In this document: piece after piece, positions 20,539 through 33,800 of the stretch | How the letters are laid out: each line of letters starts with the position of its first letter | Numbering within the stretch: the stretch's first letter is position 1 | Assembly (NCBI GenBank): GCA_905221605.1 | Contig: CAJNDS010000635.1 | Span: 367,001-431,000, forward strand | From: Symbiodinium natans | Lineage: Eukaryota; Sar; Dinophyceae; Suessiales; Symbiodiniaceae | DNA length: 64,000 nucleotides | Direction of reading: 5' to 3' | Notes under the pieces: generated by a model | Told to the model about the DNA's origin: nothing | Seen by the model: only the letters and a program-made list of their open reading frames with translations | The model's database searches: none | Program-made: the position numbers and the translations under genes

Positions 20539-21843
20539 AGCGAATTTTGTGTGACCTTGAGTTGCATGCCGGTATAAGGACGAAGAGGGCTCTAGCGACC
20601 TGCATAGCGTGGAGCCATGGGAGAGATGTTCGGATCGGTGTCGCTGAGTGAGCGGGATAGAGATATCGGAAGCAGTGAAGATCCTGGGACAGCTTCGTCT
20701 TCGAGGACAGTAGGGGTACGATGGCAACGCCCAGAGCATCAGACCAGGGATGCAGGAGAAAGGGAACGATGTGATCGAGCACAGGCCATGATAGACTTCC
20801 TGGAGAAGGTGTTTTCCGACGCGGATAGGTACCTCAAGGCCGAGACGGAGGATGGAGTGCCAGGGGTGACGACGTACTCGTATCTGCCAGTCGGAGCCAA
20901 GGAGAGAGAACAGGCTAGAATACACTGGATGTTGGAGGGAAATCTAGAGATGCAGGAGGTATGGGCTAGACGGGCTATCCCCAGCCCATTCAAGGACGAT
21001 GCAGACTTCAAGAAATGGATGAGCAGTGGGATAGCTGGTGTGCGAGCGGAAGAGGCCCAGGCCAAGACGGCGAAGAAAGGAGGTAAGCGTTCAGCCGTGG
21101 GATACGATGTGGATAGAATGCGAGTACACAAGATTATGTATCTCTGGGAGGTACTACGGTGTACACGACGGAATCCTGAAGCATGGATAAGGGAGAAGAT
21201 CCCTCTGATAGCTGCGTCTGTGACGGATGCCACGGACTATCTGGAGAGGGTGATAGCGAACTGGGATAGGCCAAGGTCGCATGGAGGGGCGACGAAGCCG
21301 CCACCCCAGGCGAGTCCTGATGCCGGGAACATGTCGAAGGAGAAGCTGAACGACTTGATAGGGGTGCGATTGGCCAGAGGGATGGACGTGCCGGGATGTG
21401 CCATGCCCACAGCGGGCACGGGAGGAGATGTTGATACGCCATGGGCCCCTAAATTCCTCGGCGCGACTGATGAGACAGAGAAGTCCTTCCAGAAGGGGAG
21501 ATCATATGAGAGGATGATAGCTGGTGTGGCACCGATAGCCATCTCTGTGGGAGGGGTGTATGACGTCACGAACGGAAGTAAGGACCCGTTCAGGGCTAGC
21601 TGGGGAGGGATCAGCAGAAAGACCCTAGATTGGGCGGAGATCCACATGGACGACACAGAGAAGAGCCCGTTCGATGATGCGATCAAAGGCATGATGACGT
21701 GGTTGGCCGTGCGACCATTGAAGTATGCAATTCCACCGTCTCAGGTTGCGGAGCGGATAGCGGTCAGCCATAAGTCGAGCGAGGAGAAGCTGAAGATATG
21801 GACGGAGGCGCAGCCCAAGATCAAGGTGATAGGCATGGCAGAC
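16411..21843 (+). repeat. Duplicated segment, copy 2 (left end of contig 2)
   Basis: This segment begins within the pol codon series corresponding to residue ~2151 and matches 11,020-16,310 through the pol stop, the spacer and the first ~409 codons of the third ORF. It carries the intact third-ORF start, but its pol part has a 1-base deletion near 17,341. Each copy is therefore intact exactly where the other is broken, which supports merging them into a single element. Confidence 0.9.
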
Positions 21844-24800
21844 GAGATTATGGGGGCCTACGAAAGCCAATACTTGAAGAGAGGAAGAGACGTGATGGAG
21901 GAATTCCGGAGAAGCGAGGGGGGAGAAAAAGGATACGGAGTTATGGCGAATGCAGCAAATGGGCAGATGAAGGAGTATCTGGATACACTGTCATGGCAAA
22001 TAGGGGGACCGACGTCAGTTCTACACCTGTTGCACTGGTCCCTGGCCGAAGAAGTGACCACATTTCCGGAGGTCCAGGCAGACGGGGGGGTTAAGGACGT
22101 GAAGGAACATTTCACGGATTCGCGATGTATGTGGGTACCCACGAAGGCCGAATACGCCGGAGCAGAAAAGCTGAATCAGGAGATGTCGGTCGGGAATGAG
22201 GAGTTCAATGTGCCCGGGTGGATTTTCCACGGAACGTCTCTAGAGGCGTTGTGGTCGATGATAGCATCTGGTGGGATAGATCGAAGCCATCCGCTGGTCA
22301 CGTGGACGACCGGCGCTCCCAGTGTGCACGACTCTGCGGGATGCTGGTTTGGACGGAGCATCTGTGGTACAGCGTCATACTCTACATGGCATTCGTTAGG
22401 GAATGGATGGATAGTAAGAGTACTGGCTGGCTTCAGAAGGATAGGCAAGAATGTCAAGATGGATGTGGGGACAAGGAGATCGTCGGTGCCTGACGGGCAG
22501 ATCCGACTGGATGTGGATAGAGTGGAGATAGACGGGGTATTGTTCTGCTTTATGAGGGCCACGAAGATCATCGGGCAAGCACTTATCTGTAGGCCGAAGC
22601 ACCCGGGTTTAGGAGCGAATAGCCATCTCATGAGTGAGATGTCGGCGCTGATGGAGAAGCATCCACAGGGGGTTGAGAGGCTGTATTGGCGCTATCACCT
22701 GAAAAAGCGCGCAATCATAGGCCCGGCCCGAGGACCTCTTCCTGAGCGACCTGTGGATTGGAAGATGGAACGTGAGTTCCTGCATCGGGAAGGTGACGAA
22801 AATGCCACGAAGGTCGTCGAACAGCCAACTGGATCAAGAAGTGGTTTGATAGGGCTCATGAGGGGGTGGATAGCGGAGTTGCCTAGCGGTGGGGGCGTGT
22901 CTGGGCCTGATCGAGACAAGGATTACTACCCGGTGGATAGTGAATGGGCCAATGTGATACGTTTATTGGAGTATATGGGGATAGAGGCCCCAATGGCCAC
23001 GGGACACGATAGCGCCGTCGTGAAGATGCCGTGGAGGAGTTTTGTGGGGCCAGCCATTTACAGACGGTGTGTGGAGAGCAGCGGGATAGAGGAGAAAGTC
23101 ATGGAGGAGGCGAATAAGGCCACGCACCACATGGGCAAAGTTTTGGAAATGGCGGACGTGGGGAGCATAGTGTTGGGAATAGAAAAGGCACCCAGGAAAT
23201 ATGGGTGGAACAGACCGGAGGACGTCGACCAGAGCTGGGCGTTCGAGGCTCAGGCCTGGGCGGCTATCATTGGTATAGGAATGGGCGGAGTTGGAGGGAG
23301 ATTGATGGAGCCAGCGCTTTCGAGCGAGCTTGAGTCCGCGGTGGAGACCTACGAGTGGATGTTTGACATAGCTACTGCATTCCATGAGCGCAAGGCGGCT
23401 GAGCTGGTGACATGGTGGGCGGAGGGAATGAAGCCGCCACTTCAGCTCCGATGTAGTGCGGATCAGAAGACCTACGTGCACATCATCATACCTGAGGGGA
23501 TAGAGGGCGTCTCGAATAAGAAGAATCCGGCGTCACCAGGGGAAGTCCGAGAGTGGGTAGGATTGCTATTGAAGGCGCATGGTGGCTATGGAAAGGCCGC
23601 GGAGAGTATGTCGTTCATTACACACAAACTGACAGGAACGCAGGAGATGACCTACCAGGGTGCGTACAAGAAGGTTCAGGAAGTGTGCAAGGAATGCGTC
23701 TCGAAGGGCATGGGAGGGAATCAAGTGACGAACATTATTGTGGTATTGGCCCCAGCTGGAATGGCAGCAGGGAATGCTCGCCGAGCAATAGAAGAGGTGA
23801 GACGGTTCGAGGCTACAGACGATGACACTAAAACCAAGGTGGCGAGGGAGACGAGGGAGACGATCAGGAAAGCCAATGCCAATGTGCTCTGGGTAGGGCC
23901 CGGAAATTTCGAAGAGAATGGATTCCCCACTAACTACAGAGTCAGGGAGGAGGCCAAGGAGCTGATAAGGGCTGGAGAAGCCATGGATAGACTGATGAAG
24001 AAGTCTGGAATCATCACTCTGCCTTGGAACGTTATGCGTACGGCATTTCCTCGAATAGGGGTGGACGCGGGAAGGTTGTACATCAGTGCCGGGCGAACGT
24101 TCGGCTTCTGGGCGCAGATCCTGTTCATCTCGATGTTTGGAATGATGTGGCCGACCCCGCGAGACATGGAGTTATATGATAGAGAAACTTCAGCTATTAG
24201 GGAGGTGATCGGCGAGGAGAGCAGGGATAGCATTGGAGAGGTTGGAGTCTGGCTCAGACGCTGGATAGAAGTGGCGAAGGCAGACCGGTCACTGAAAACG
24301 AAAGTGATTGTGCCAGAGACAAAGATCACGGGAGTCACGGAGAGCCTTAGGACATCGGATAGACAAGGGGTGTATGCGGAGATGGCTGCCAGGATAGATG
24401 AGTCGGTGTGGAAGACGATGTGTGGTAAGTCCGAAGCTCACTGTGTGTCAGCCGGAGATAGGGGTTCTTGGCACCGGATGAAAGTGATCATTTACACGGC
24501 GGCCGGCTTCCACATGAAGGACCCCGAATACCAAGCTCTAAGGGCTATGGAAGCTATCGGGCAGCTGACGGCGATGGCAGATGACGCAGAGATGATGGAG
24601 GACGATGCAGAGTCGGATGGAGAAGAGGATGATGCTATGGGTGAGGATAGACCGGAGAACCAATCTGCTCGAGAGGGAGACGCATCAATGACTGAGGAGT
24701 TCAAGGAAGGCAGTGACGAGGGTTTCGCCACCGTGAGGAGTCGGTCAGAACAAAAGAAGGCGAAGAAAGAAAACCGGGAGGCTATGAAGAGGAAGGAGCT

Positions 24801-27800
24801 GCTCGAGAGTGCTCAGGAGCTCGCGAACCAACGACAAGAGAAACAAGCAAGAGACGAGAAGAGAAAAAGTGCCGGGGAAAAGGCGGGAGATGGCAGAGAT
24901 GGCGGAGCACTTAGGGGAACCGCTGGGATAGGTGATCAAGGGGATAGACCGCCGGCTCCACCGGTGCCAACACGAGGTGATACCAAGGGGGCGGTTATGC
25001 AGGCTCCCAGATGGAAGGGTGGTGCTGGGACAGGTAGCAACATCAAGACCCTGAGCGACCTCAAGTCCGAGCAGGAATATTCGGATAGAGAGACGCAGCA
25101 GGCAACGAGAAGCGGAGACAGTGGCGAAGGACCGATGGTGATAGGATCTGGAGGCACGGTGGGAGTGGTTGCCGACGGGACAGAACTGGATCGAGTGGAA
25201 TGCGTGGGTACTGGAGAGAGTGGGGGGATATTGAGATTGAGGATGGAAGAAGAGGGATCGCCTGTGATAGAGGCCCCATGGTCGAGGAATACGAGGGCAG
25301 GACAGGTGCTAGGGGAGGGGCATTTGATAGAAATGCAGCACTGGATTCGCTGTTATGGAGCCCCACCGATGGCGTGGACAACGATAGTGGTACAGGTAAT
25401 ACGCCGGATGATTAGAGCGACGTGCCCGAGGGAGGTTACCGATGAGATCACACCCAAAGAAGTGTACGACATTGTAATGGCGGGAATATATGACTCGCAG
25501 GTGCTGTCGGGAACGAGGCCTGGCGCCGAACCGTCATACACCGGGATAGCTTTGGGAACTTTGATGAGAAGCAGGATATTGAACGTTGAGAGCAACGTCG
25601 GAGGCATGAGGAAGTGGGTAGAGCAATTCTATCGGGTGTGGATGGGCATGAATGGAATATTGGGGACCGTGCCAGAGTTGAGAGCTGACGGAGGCAGACT
25701 AGGCCGGCCTGGACACAAGCCTCCATCGATTTCACCGCCGCCGAGTGAGCCTAGAGTAAAGCCTACATCCAACGACGCGGATGAGATAGAGGTGGAGATG
25801 CGGTGGACTATATACAATGTAATGATAGAACCAGAGACACTTTCCCTGGGTTATGAAGAGCTCGAGATGCTGTGGGAGACGAAGTTGTTCGAGGTTGTCC
25901 AGAGGGCCGGGGAGCATTTGATAGATCGCGTGATGACGAGGATGGAAGCCGGTACCGGGGGCTATCCGGATAGCATGGACGTTGCGGACATGGTGGAGGA
26001 GGTGACAAAGCAAGGATTTGGATCCGAGACGGGGGGCACTACTCCCCTGAATAAAATCGAGTTTTCGAATTATGTGGTGAGAATATGGCTGGCCAAATTC
26101 GTCAGGACGATGATTCTTGAAGACATGAAGTTCCCGAGGGAATGGGCCAACACCATGGCATGGTGGATAGCGCAGAACCTGATGCTGGTTAAGCATGAGA
26201 CTGATATTGTGGAGATGATAGGGAACGACTGCACGCTGTTCGAGGAGATCATCAGTTCGATGAGAAGAATAGAGAGCATGGGCCAAGGCTATCCGGCAGA
26301 CTATTATCGGTGGATAGAAGAAATCAAGGAGGATGCGCTCAAGGAGGCACTCAAGGGCAGGAGGAGCGCAACAGGGATAAGACCTGAACCGCTCGACTCG
26401 GTGGCCGAGGCTGAAGAGCACGGGGTGAACGCGAGGGAAGCAAAGGACGCCACAATGCAGATAGATGCGGGGGGGGAGATGAACGAGCCCGAGAGTCCGG
26501 AGATGGATAGCAAGATGGAGGGCGTGGAAGCTCATGAGGCGAGGGAGCCAGATAGTGAGAACGAGAGAGGTCAAGGGTTCTCGGAGTTGTTTGGACACGG
26601 TGTTGATACGATAGCTGACAGGGAAGAGGATAGTCATGTGGCACGACAGAACCCGGAGATTTATAGGCGAGTCGTGGAGGATGTATGGAACCAGAAGCAC
26701 AACTTCCCATTCCCGTGGTTGGACGAAGCGAGGGCGGAGAGGGATGAGCTCGTGAAAAGGATGACGGACGAGGTGCATGAGCGGGTCACCCGGGAGAACC
26801 CGATAGAGGAGAGCAACACGAGAGGGTCGGGAATACATAGTTTCAGCGAGCCGGTCGAGTGGCTTAGAAGGATATGCTGGGGATACCATTGTCATGCGTG
26901 CTTTGCTTGGTGGTTGGGATATACGGGGGTAGATAGCAATGGCGAGGCATTTCCGTGCGAAGGTGCTGTGTGCCCGGTCTGCGAAAAGGAGCTGGGACAA
27001 GTGGGAAAGTATAGTACCTTGGTAAAGGGCAGGCCACCATCGGTGGTGTTGGCGGCGATTGTGCAGAATTCATATCTACCTGAATACGATCCGAGGAGGA
27101 TAGTTGCACGGCTGACCGAGAGACTAGCAGCGGAGGGGATGCCATGGGAAGAGATAGACCTTTTCGAGCCACACGAGCTTATGGTCGCCGCAGGAATAGT
27201 GGTCGTGGACAAACCGGAGGCGAAACTGGACTTCATGGATGTTATTATGACGTTGGGAAAGATCGCCACTGACGAAAGCGGAGTTCTTCCGGAATGGAAT
27301 CTGGATAGATGTCTAGAGAGACCACAGGCACCTGAGCTGATGGAGGATAGTGTGGAACCCGATGCTAGGAGAAGATTGAGAATGGCAGCCGCGAGTTTGA
27401 GGGAGTCACCACAATGGCGTGAGGAGATTCAAGCGATTGCCAGAGACTACAGGGTTGAGGGAATGGGTTTCTGGAGAGCGAACCCTGACGTGAGGAGGGA
27501 ACAGTGGAGGAGGGCTACGGAAATAGCGATAGAACGCAGAGCGAGCAGTATGGGGCCGATGGAGCTGGATAGAGAACTTCGAGCACAAAGGGTAAGGGAG
27601 GTTACGCAGCGCCTGGGCCCTGAGGTGAGCGACCGGCTGTTGATAAGGGGAGTGAATTTCTCCATTTTCAACTTGGAGGACTTGATGTACAAGGTGCTGA
27701 AGGATGTTACGATAGAAGACCTGATGGCAGGTTTGAACAGCGCCGGAGCTGGGACGGTAGCGGCAGAGATCAAGAAAAGGATAGAACAGCACCGAGGAAG

Positions 27801-30800
27801 GCGGCCGGAATTTGCGAACATCATGAAGGTGAAGCTGGGGGAGGTGGTCCGGAAACAGTATCAAGAACAGCTTGAGGTGAAGTACCGGCCGGAGGACATC
27901 CAGAGGTGGAAACCGGATAGGAGGAGAGAAGAAATCAAGAAGCTTCCGCTTTGGGCAAGATGTACTATGCAAAGGATCCTCCTAGGAGGGATCAGGGACA
28001 AGGGCGCGAACCCGTCAAGGATAGAACGGCGATTGTACGCGTATCTACAGCTGATAGATTTCACCCTTGCCGAAGAATGTAACGAGCCGGAGGACGAAGA
28101 GGCAGGGGGTGTAAAGAAGAGGAGCAGAAACTGGCAGGAGGTGGTCAAGCCGGAGGAGATGAAGGAGAAAATCATGATTCCTCATTACAAGATGAACTAT
28201 CGGATAGCCAGGCGTAGATCAACATGGGAGGCTGTAGTCGAGGCGGCCGAGGCGGGACAGAGTTGGATGATACACTCGGCGGAAGGAGCTGTGATTAGAA
28301 ACACATCATGGGTGACGTGGACGCGGGACGAAGGTGAGGGAATAGGCGCGACCGTGTTTAACCCCATTGATTATCTCACGCAGACCAAGAAGGCGGCCAT
28401 CAGGGCTATGGTAGAAAAGGACATGGCTGAGGGAGATTACCATCCGAACCTGTATACTGAGGAGGTGGCACGAGGGAGAACGCAGTACTTTCCAGCCCAC
28501 GAGCTCGTGAACGCACTCATGGTGGATTCGCTGAGAGTGACACTTACGGATAGAGCGTCGAAGCTGTGTGCGTCGGCGATATTCAAGAACTGGGTGCCAC
28601 AGTTCGAACGAAGGGATAGGTTGATGGCTGAGCTGCACGCAGTGCAGGTGCTGTTGGACGGAGTTGTACGCAGTGCCAACCAGATGCCCATGGTCCACCC
28701 ACATATGATGTACGGATTAGCAACGCTAACGAAGTTGAGGGATTTCTATGCGGCCATGAGAGAGGCGGCGGAATTTTACGGACTTGGCTCGCGACCTCTG
28801 GGGACGATAGTTGCTGATGCGTCAATGAAGGAGCCGATGCACCCTCTGGAAAGGCCAGAAATGATGGCGACGAATGTCAGGGATGTAATGAGGTCGATGG
28901 CGTCTGCTCTGATCCTCACAGAGATGCCCGAAACGTGGGAGGGACTGACACTGGCGGAATATAGAGATAGACAAGAGAGGGCGGCTGTGGAGATGGATGA
29001 ACAGGATAGACGAATGGGATGGGATAGAATGCGAGAAAGAGCGATGACGGGGCATGAGAGGAAGTACAACACCGCCGTCATACGACAGGATCCAGACGAC
29101 TCCAAGGCCGTAATGCTGAACATGTCATTAGTGGCGGCGAACCCGATAACTGCACATCGTGCTCCGACCGCAAACATCAGATCCGATAGAGTGGAACATG
29201 GCAGAGACGTGCCAGGCGAATTGAGGGCCGATAGGTTTCTGACCGGCGACATTGAGGCGGAGCCCACTCACAGGCCTTTCATGATACAGGCCGATAGAAT
29301 GAGAGCATCGATGGAGAGTGTGGTGACGAAAATCATAGACGGAACGCTGATCAGCACACAAAAGGGAAAGGAGAACATGACCGACAGAGAGAGGCTCCAG
29401 GAAGCGGAGGACAGGATCAAACAACTGAAGTTTAGACTGACGAACGTCGCAGTAAGACTGGTCATGGTGGGATTGATAGACGAGGACGAGGATGACCCGC
29501 TGTGCGAGGAGTTTGACGAAGACTACGAGCGGAGGAAATACTACTCAGATGAAGAGTGGAAGAATATCAAGGAGGCAGAAGTACAGCTGGGCGAAAGGGA
29601 TATCCTAGTAATGAGGAGGAGAGATTTGCGAGGTATGCCGAGGGAAGAGGTGATCGCCAGGTTGATAGCAAAACTGGCCGACAAGGTGTCTGAGGTTGAG
29701 AAGTGCAAATGGGTGATAGGCCGAATGGCAGAGGAGAGAATGGACAAAGCAGGGATAGCGGCAGAGGTGCGGGCGCGGGCGGTAGAAGACAAAACAAAGA
29801 TAGAGGACCTCAGCAGGCAGCTCGAAGATATGAAGGTTGAGCCCCGAGGGGGTGGACGGACCATGGACGAATACAAGGGAATAGAAAGTATGCACGCTGA
29901 GAATGAAAACCACAAGCTGAAGGAGGAGCTCGCTGTAGCCGTTCATGAGCGTGATCGACTAGCACGAAGGGTCGGAGAGCTCGAGGGGGTGGCGGAGAAC
30001 AACGCGAAGCTAGTCGCAGAAGTCGAGGTACATTTGAGGGAAAGGAAAGAGGAGCTGAGGAGAATCGGAGCCATCAACGAGATGAGAGACGAATTCAGGG
30101 CTCTCCGAGATAGAATGGAGAAGACAGCGACGAGCGGAAGTGGAGCCACCAGTAGTGAAGGGACGAGCGAAGAGGGCAAGATTGCCGGTGATAGAAGAGT
30201 GAAAGAGTTGGAGTCCGAGCTGGAGGAGCTAAAGAAGGAATACAAGGCTACAAAGCAGGCTGGGCAAGAGCAGGGACAAGAGTTCTCGGAGTTGAAGAAG
30301 ACGCTCCAGGAAACTGCCAAACTCAGGGATGACGAAGAGAAAGAGAGAGAAACAATGCGGAAGCAGGCCGAGGAGAACCTAAAGAAGTACCAGGACAAGG
30401 AGAGCGAGCTTAGGGATAGCCTGCAAAAGATAGAGGAGAGAGAGGCCGCGCTGAAGGATGCGAGGGACAAGTTGGAACGGGCCGAAGAGCGCCTCCGAGG
30501 TTACCAAACCATGGACGACGAGCTTAAGGAGAGCCGACGTCGTGCGCAGGAAAGCGAAGCGGCTATGAAGAAAGCGATGGATAGAATTAGGCAGCTTGAG
30601 GATCAGCTCCCGAAAACCGAGAAGGAGAGGGACACCGAAGACAAGGGAGCGGAGAAGGATAGCCAGAAAGGAGCGACGACGCCGGACGTGAAGACAAATC
30701 CGGATCCGATCAAGGATAGTCGGGAGCCCGACAAGATGGATGACGAGCATGCTGCAGCTGATGATAGTATGAACATCGTCGACCCGAAGACTAGTGCCGG

Positions 30801-33800
30801 AACGACGAACTATGAGAGTGCAGTTCCCGAGAGCGCGAGGAATTTTGGAGGCCCGATAGAACAGTATTCGTTGGGAGGCCGAGCGGCCATGGTGGAGCTT
30901 GACAACCCGGTTAAGGGTGCCCGAATATACAAGGTGAAAGAAAACTTTGAGGTGGGCCGTGACACCAGCAGTACGGAGGAGCGGGGATACGGAATGGCAG
31001 CGTCGAAGAGTTTAAAAGGAATTATGGACTCGGCCGGAATCAAGCGAGAACAAGTCGAGAAGATCAAGGGTGACGAGGAGGCAGAGTGGAGATTCCAAGA
31101 GGACCTGATAAGGAGAGCCAAAGCAGACAAGAGGGACATCGAGGACAAACCCGGAATGAGCCGAATGAGTAGGAGGTTCCGAGAGATACAACGAAGGAAT
31201 GCGGCAGTAATGGGGGAAATCAACAAGAAGGTCATGTTGCAGACATCTCACACCGTGAAGGGGGATCCGGCTCATGGAAGGTGGGAGCTGACGTTGATTC
31301 CTACGGGCAATCGCGATGCAGACGGAAACGAGATGATGAGGAATAGTGACGAGGAGGTGGTGCTATTGCCGATAGTGGAGCAGACAACAGGGGTGGAGAA
31401 TCTAGAGAAGTACAAGATGGTACTTGAGAGGATAGTCTCGCAGCTCGCAGATGAGACGAGGATGGTAATGGGGATAGAAAAGGGAAAGCCAGAGGAGCTA
31501 GTTACGGCGACGGGAGTATCTAATGACTCGGTAACGACGTGGACAGGTGCTACGCTGAATGAGCTAGGAATCAAAGGAGAAGTGACCGAGATAGAAAAGC
31601 CGTACCCTGCGAATGTGTACATTGAGATGGCAAGAATAGTGGCGGAATTGGCAGCGTGGGGAGGAGATGCGTACCCAGTACAAAGGGGCGACAGGAGGAA
31701 TGTGAGAAGAAGCACGCAGGAGGCGATGATAGATGGATCAGCGATCAATAAGGGAAACGGGATAGAGTATGCGCTGTGGGCGGAACAACACCACGGAGGA
31801 GGGATAGCCTGGTCTAGGATCAGAAAAGAAGTTGACGAGAGATCTTCGTATAGGCTCAGGAGAGGCGACGAGTACAGAATCGCTTACTTGTCACAGTTTT
31901 ACGGGATAGAGATCACCAGCAAAGTGTATAGATGTCCGAAGACCAAGGAGCTGAAGGTGGGCATCCCATTGGCAGTGAGACCCACGAGTGGAATGAGGAT
32001 GCCGAGGAACGTGGCGATGCTGAAGAGTTGGGCTGGAGACAGAGTGGAGGGACAGAAAGAAGAGCGGGAATCTCTGTGGTTCAGGCTGCACCCGGCTGAT
32101 CTTCCATGCACCGGATACATGGTGGTGGGTGACGCACAGTGGCAAGAATACGCGAAGGACGGGATAGTTTGGCCAGAGGCAGGGCATAGTGGAGTGATAG
32201 TGGAAGGATGGCATCGGGACGACATGGGGAATCCTTTGCGAGGGTCGCAGATGACGCTCAAGGCACACTGGACGAAGTACTCTGTTGAGCCATCGGACGT
32301 GAGCAGCATGCATGGGCTAGAATTCCCACAAGGAGGGATGCCAGAATGGCTATACGACTCGCTTAGATTGGCGGCTGTGCGAGGTAGGAGAATCGGAATA
32401 GCGATAGACATGAGGATGTTCACACTAATCGGAGGCGACGTGGTGGTAACAAGAAGTGGGCGCTTCATGCTCCTCGGGCCCGTACCAATGGCATGTTGGA
32501 AAGCGGTTTGGTTCGAGGACACGTACACGGCTCTGTACATGCGTGATTGCGAGCTGGACATGTTAGCCGATGAAAGGGGGGACTCACAAGTGAACAGGGA
32601 TAGACTATCAAAGACATTGGGGACGGATGAATACCGGGATAGAGTGAGATGGATAATGTCGGAAATGACGGAGGAGTGCGTGCATTGCCTGGCATGCCAC
32701 TGTAGGATGGCGAAAGGGATAGTGATCTGCCCGATGTGTTGCAAGCCTATGCCATCCTACCCGGACTACCTGATGGGGATGAATTTGTGGGAAATCACGG
32801 ATAGAAACGCGACTATGGGAAGAAAGACGAAGTGGAAGACCAAGCTACAGGAAGCCCTCGACCGCGCAGGGATTAAAATCTCGTTCAGAATGGTGGCCGA
32901 AAGGATAGACATGATAGAACGAGACGTGGTGGCAGGCATACTGGCAAGCTTGAACCCCGCAGAAGACTGGTACTTAGGTTTTAGGGCTGGATTGTGGCCT
33001 GAGTACGAGATAGCAGCGTCACGACCGGGGGTATACAGGTTCGCTATGGAAGAGGCGGCGATTCATGCGATGATGTTGGATAGAGAGCTGGCCACATCGT
33101 TCGGGAAGATTCTGAACTTCGAGTACAATCAGAGTGGCACAGATCACTCGGGAATTGTGGATGCGTCAGATTTCCAGCAAGCCCTTGAGACGGTTGCGGC
33201 ACGCGCTGTAGTGACAGCGAGGCAGAGGTTCTTCTCCATGCATGCAGGGTGTCTGAGGAGAGGAGGACAGTTTATGAGTTATCAGCTGCTGATAGCTATG
33301 GCCGCAGGTTTTAACTCGCCGTTATGGGGGAACAACGCTTGGGCGAAAAGCACGAGGGACATGATGGTGCAGACTGCGAATAGTTGTCTGGAGATCATGG
33401 AGAGGATAGTTGCAGAAACAAAGCGAGATCCCACTCAACCCATGGCGAAGCACACGAAGTTTGACACCGAAGGGATACCATTCAACGCGACATGGGGAGA
33501 GATTAAGGGGAAGAAGAACAAACTTCATGGATATAGCCATGCTGCTGGATCTGCTATTCGGAACCTAGGGCTACGAAGGGAGAGATCGGAGACAGGTCCG
33601 GTGACAGAGGTATACTGGTGTTCAGTACCGATGGGAGGAATGATGATGAACTGGGCTTCGATGGGAGTAGCCGGACATTCTCGTGACGAAGCGCAGCCGG
33701 AGGCGCGTGCGGCTAATGCGGGCACGGCATATCCAATTGCCGGGGTAAGCCTAGTGGAGCTGAACGAGAAGGGGTGGCCAAGAAGGATAGAATCGAAAGG

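Noticed and set aside
21151-21330. Spliceosomal intron in the third ORF
   Set aside because: The block begins GT but ends AAC, its boundaries cannot be slid to AG, and it is open in frame for 60 codons.
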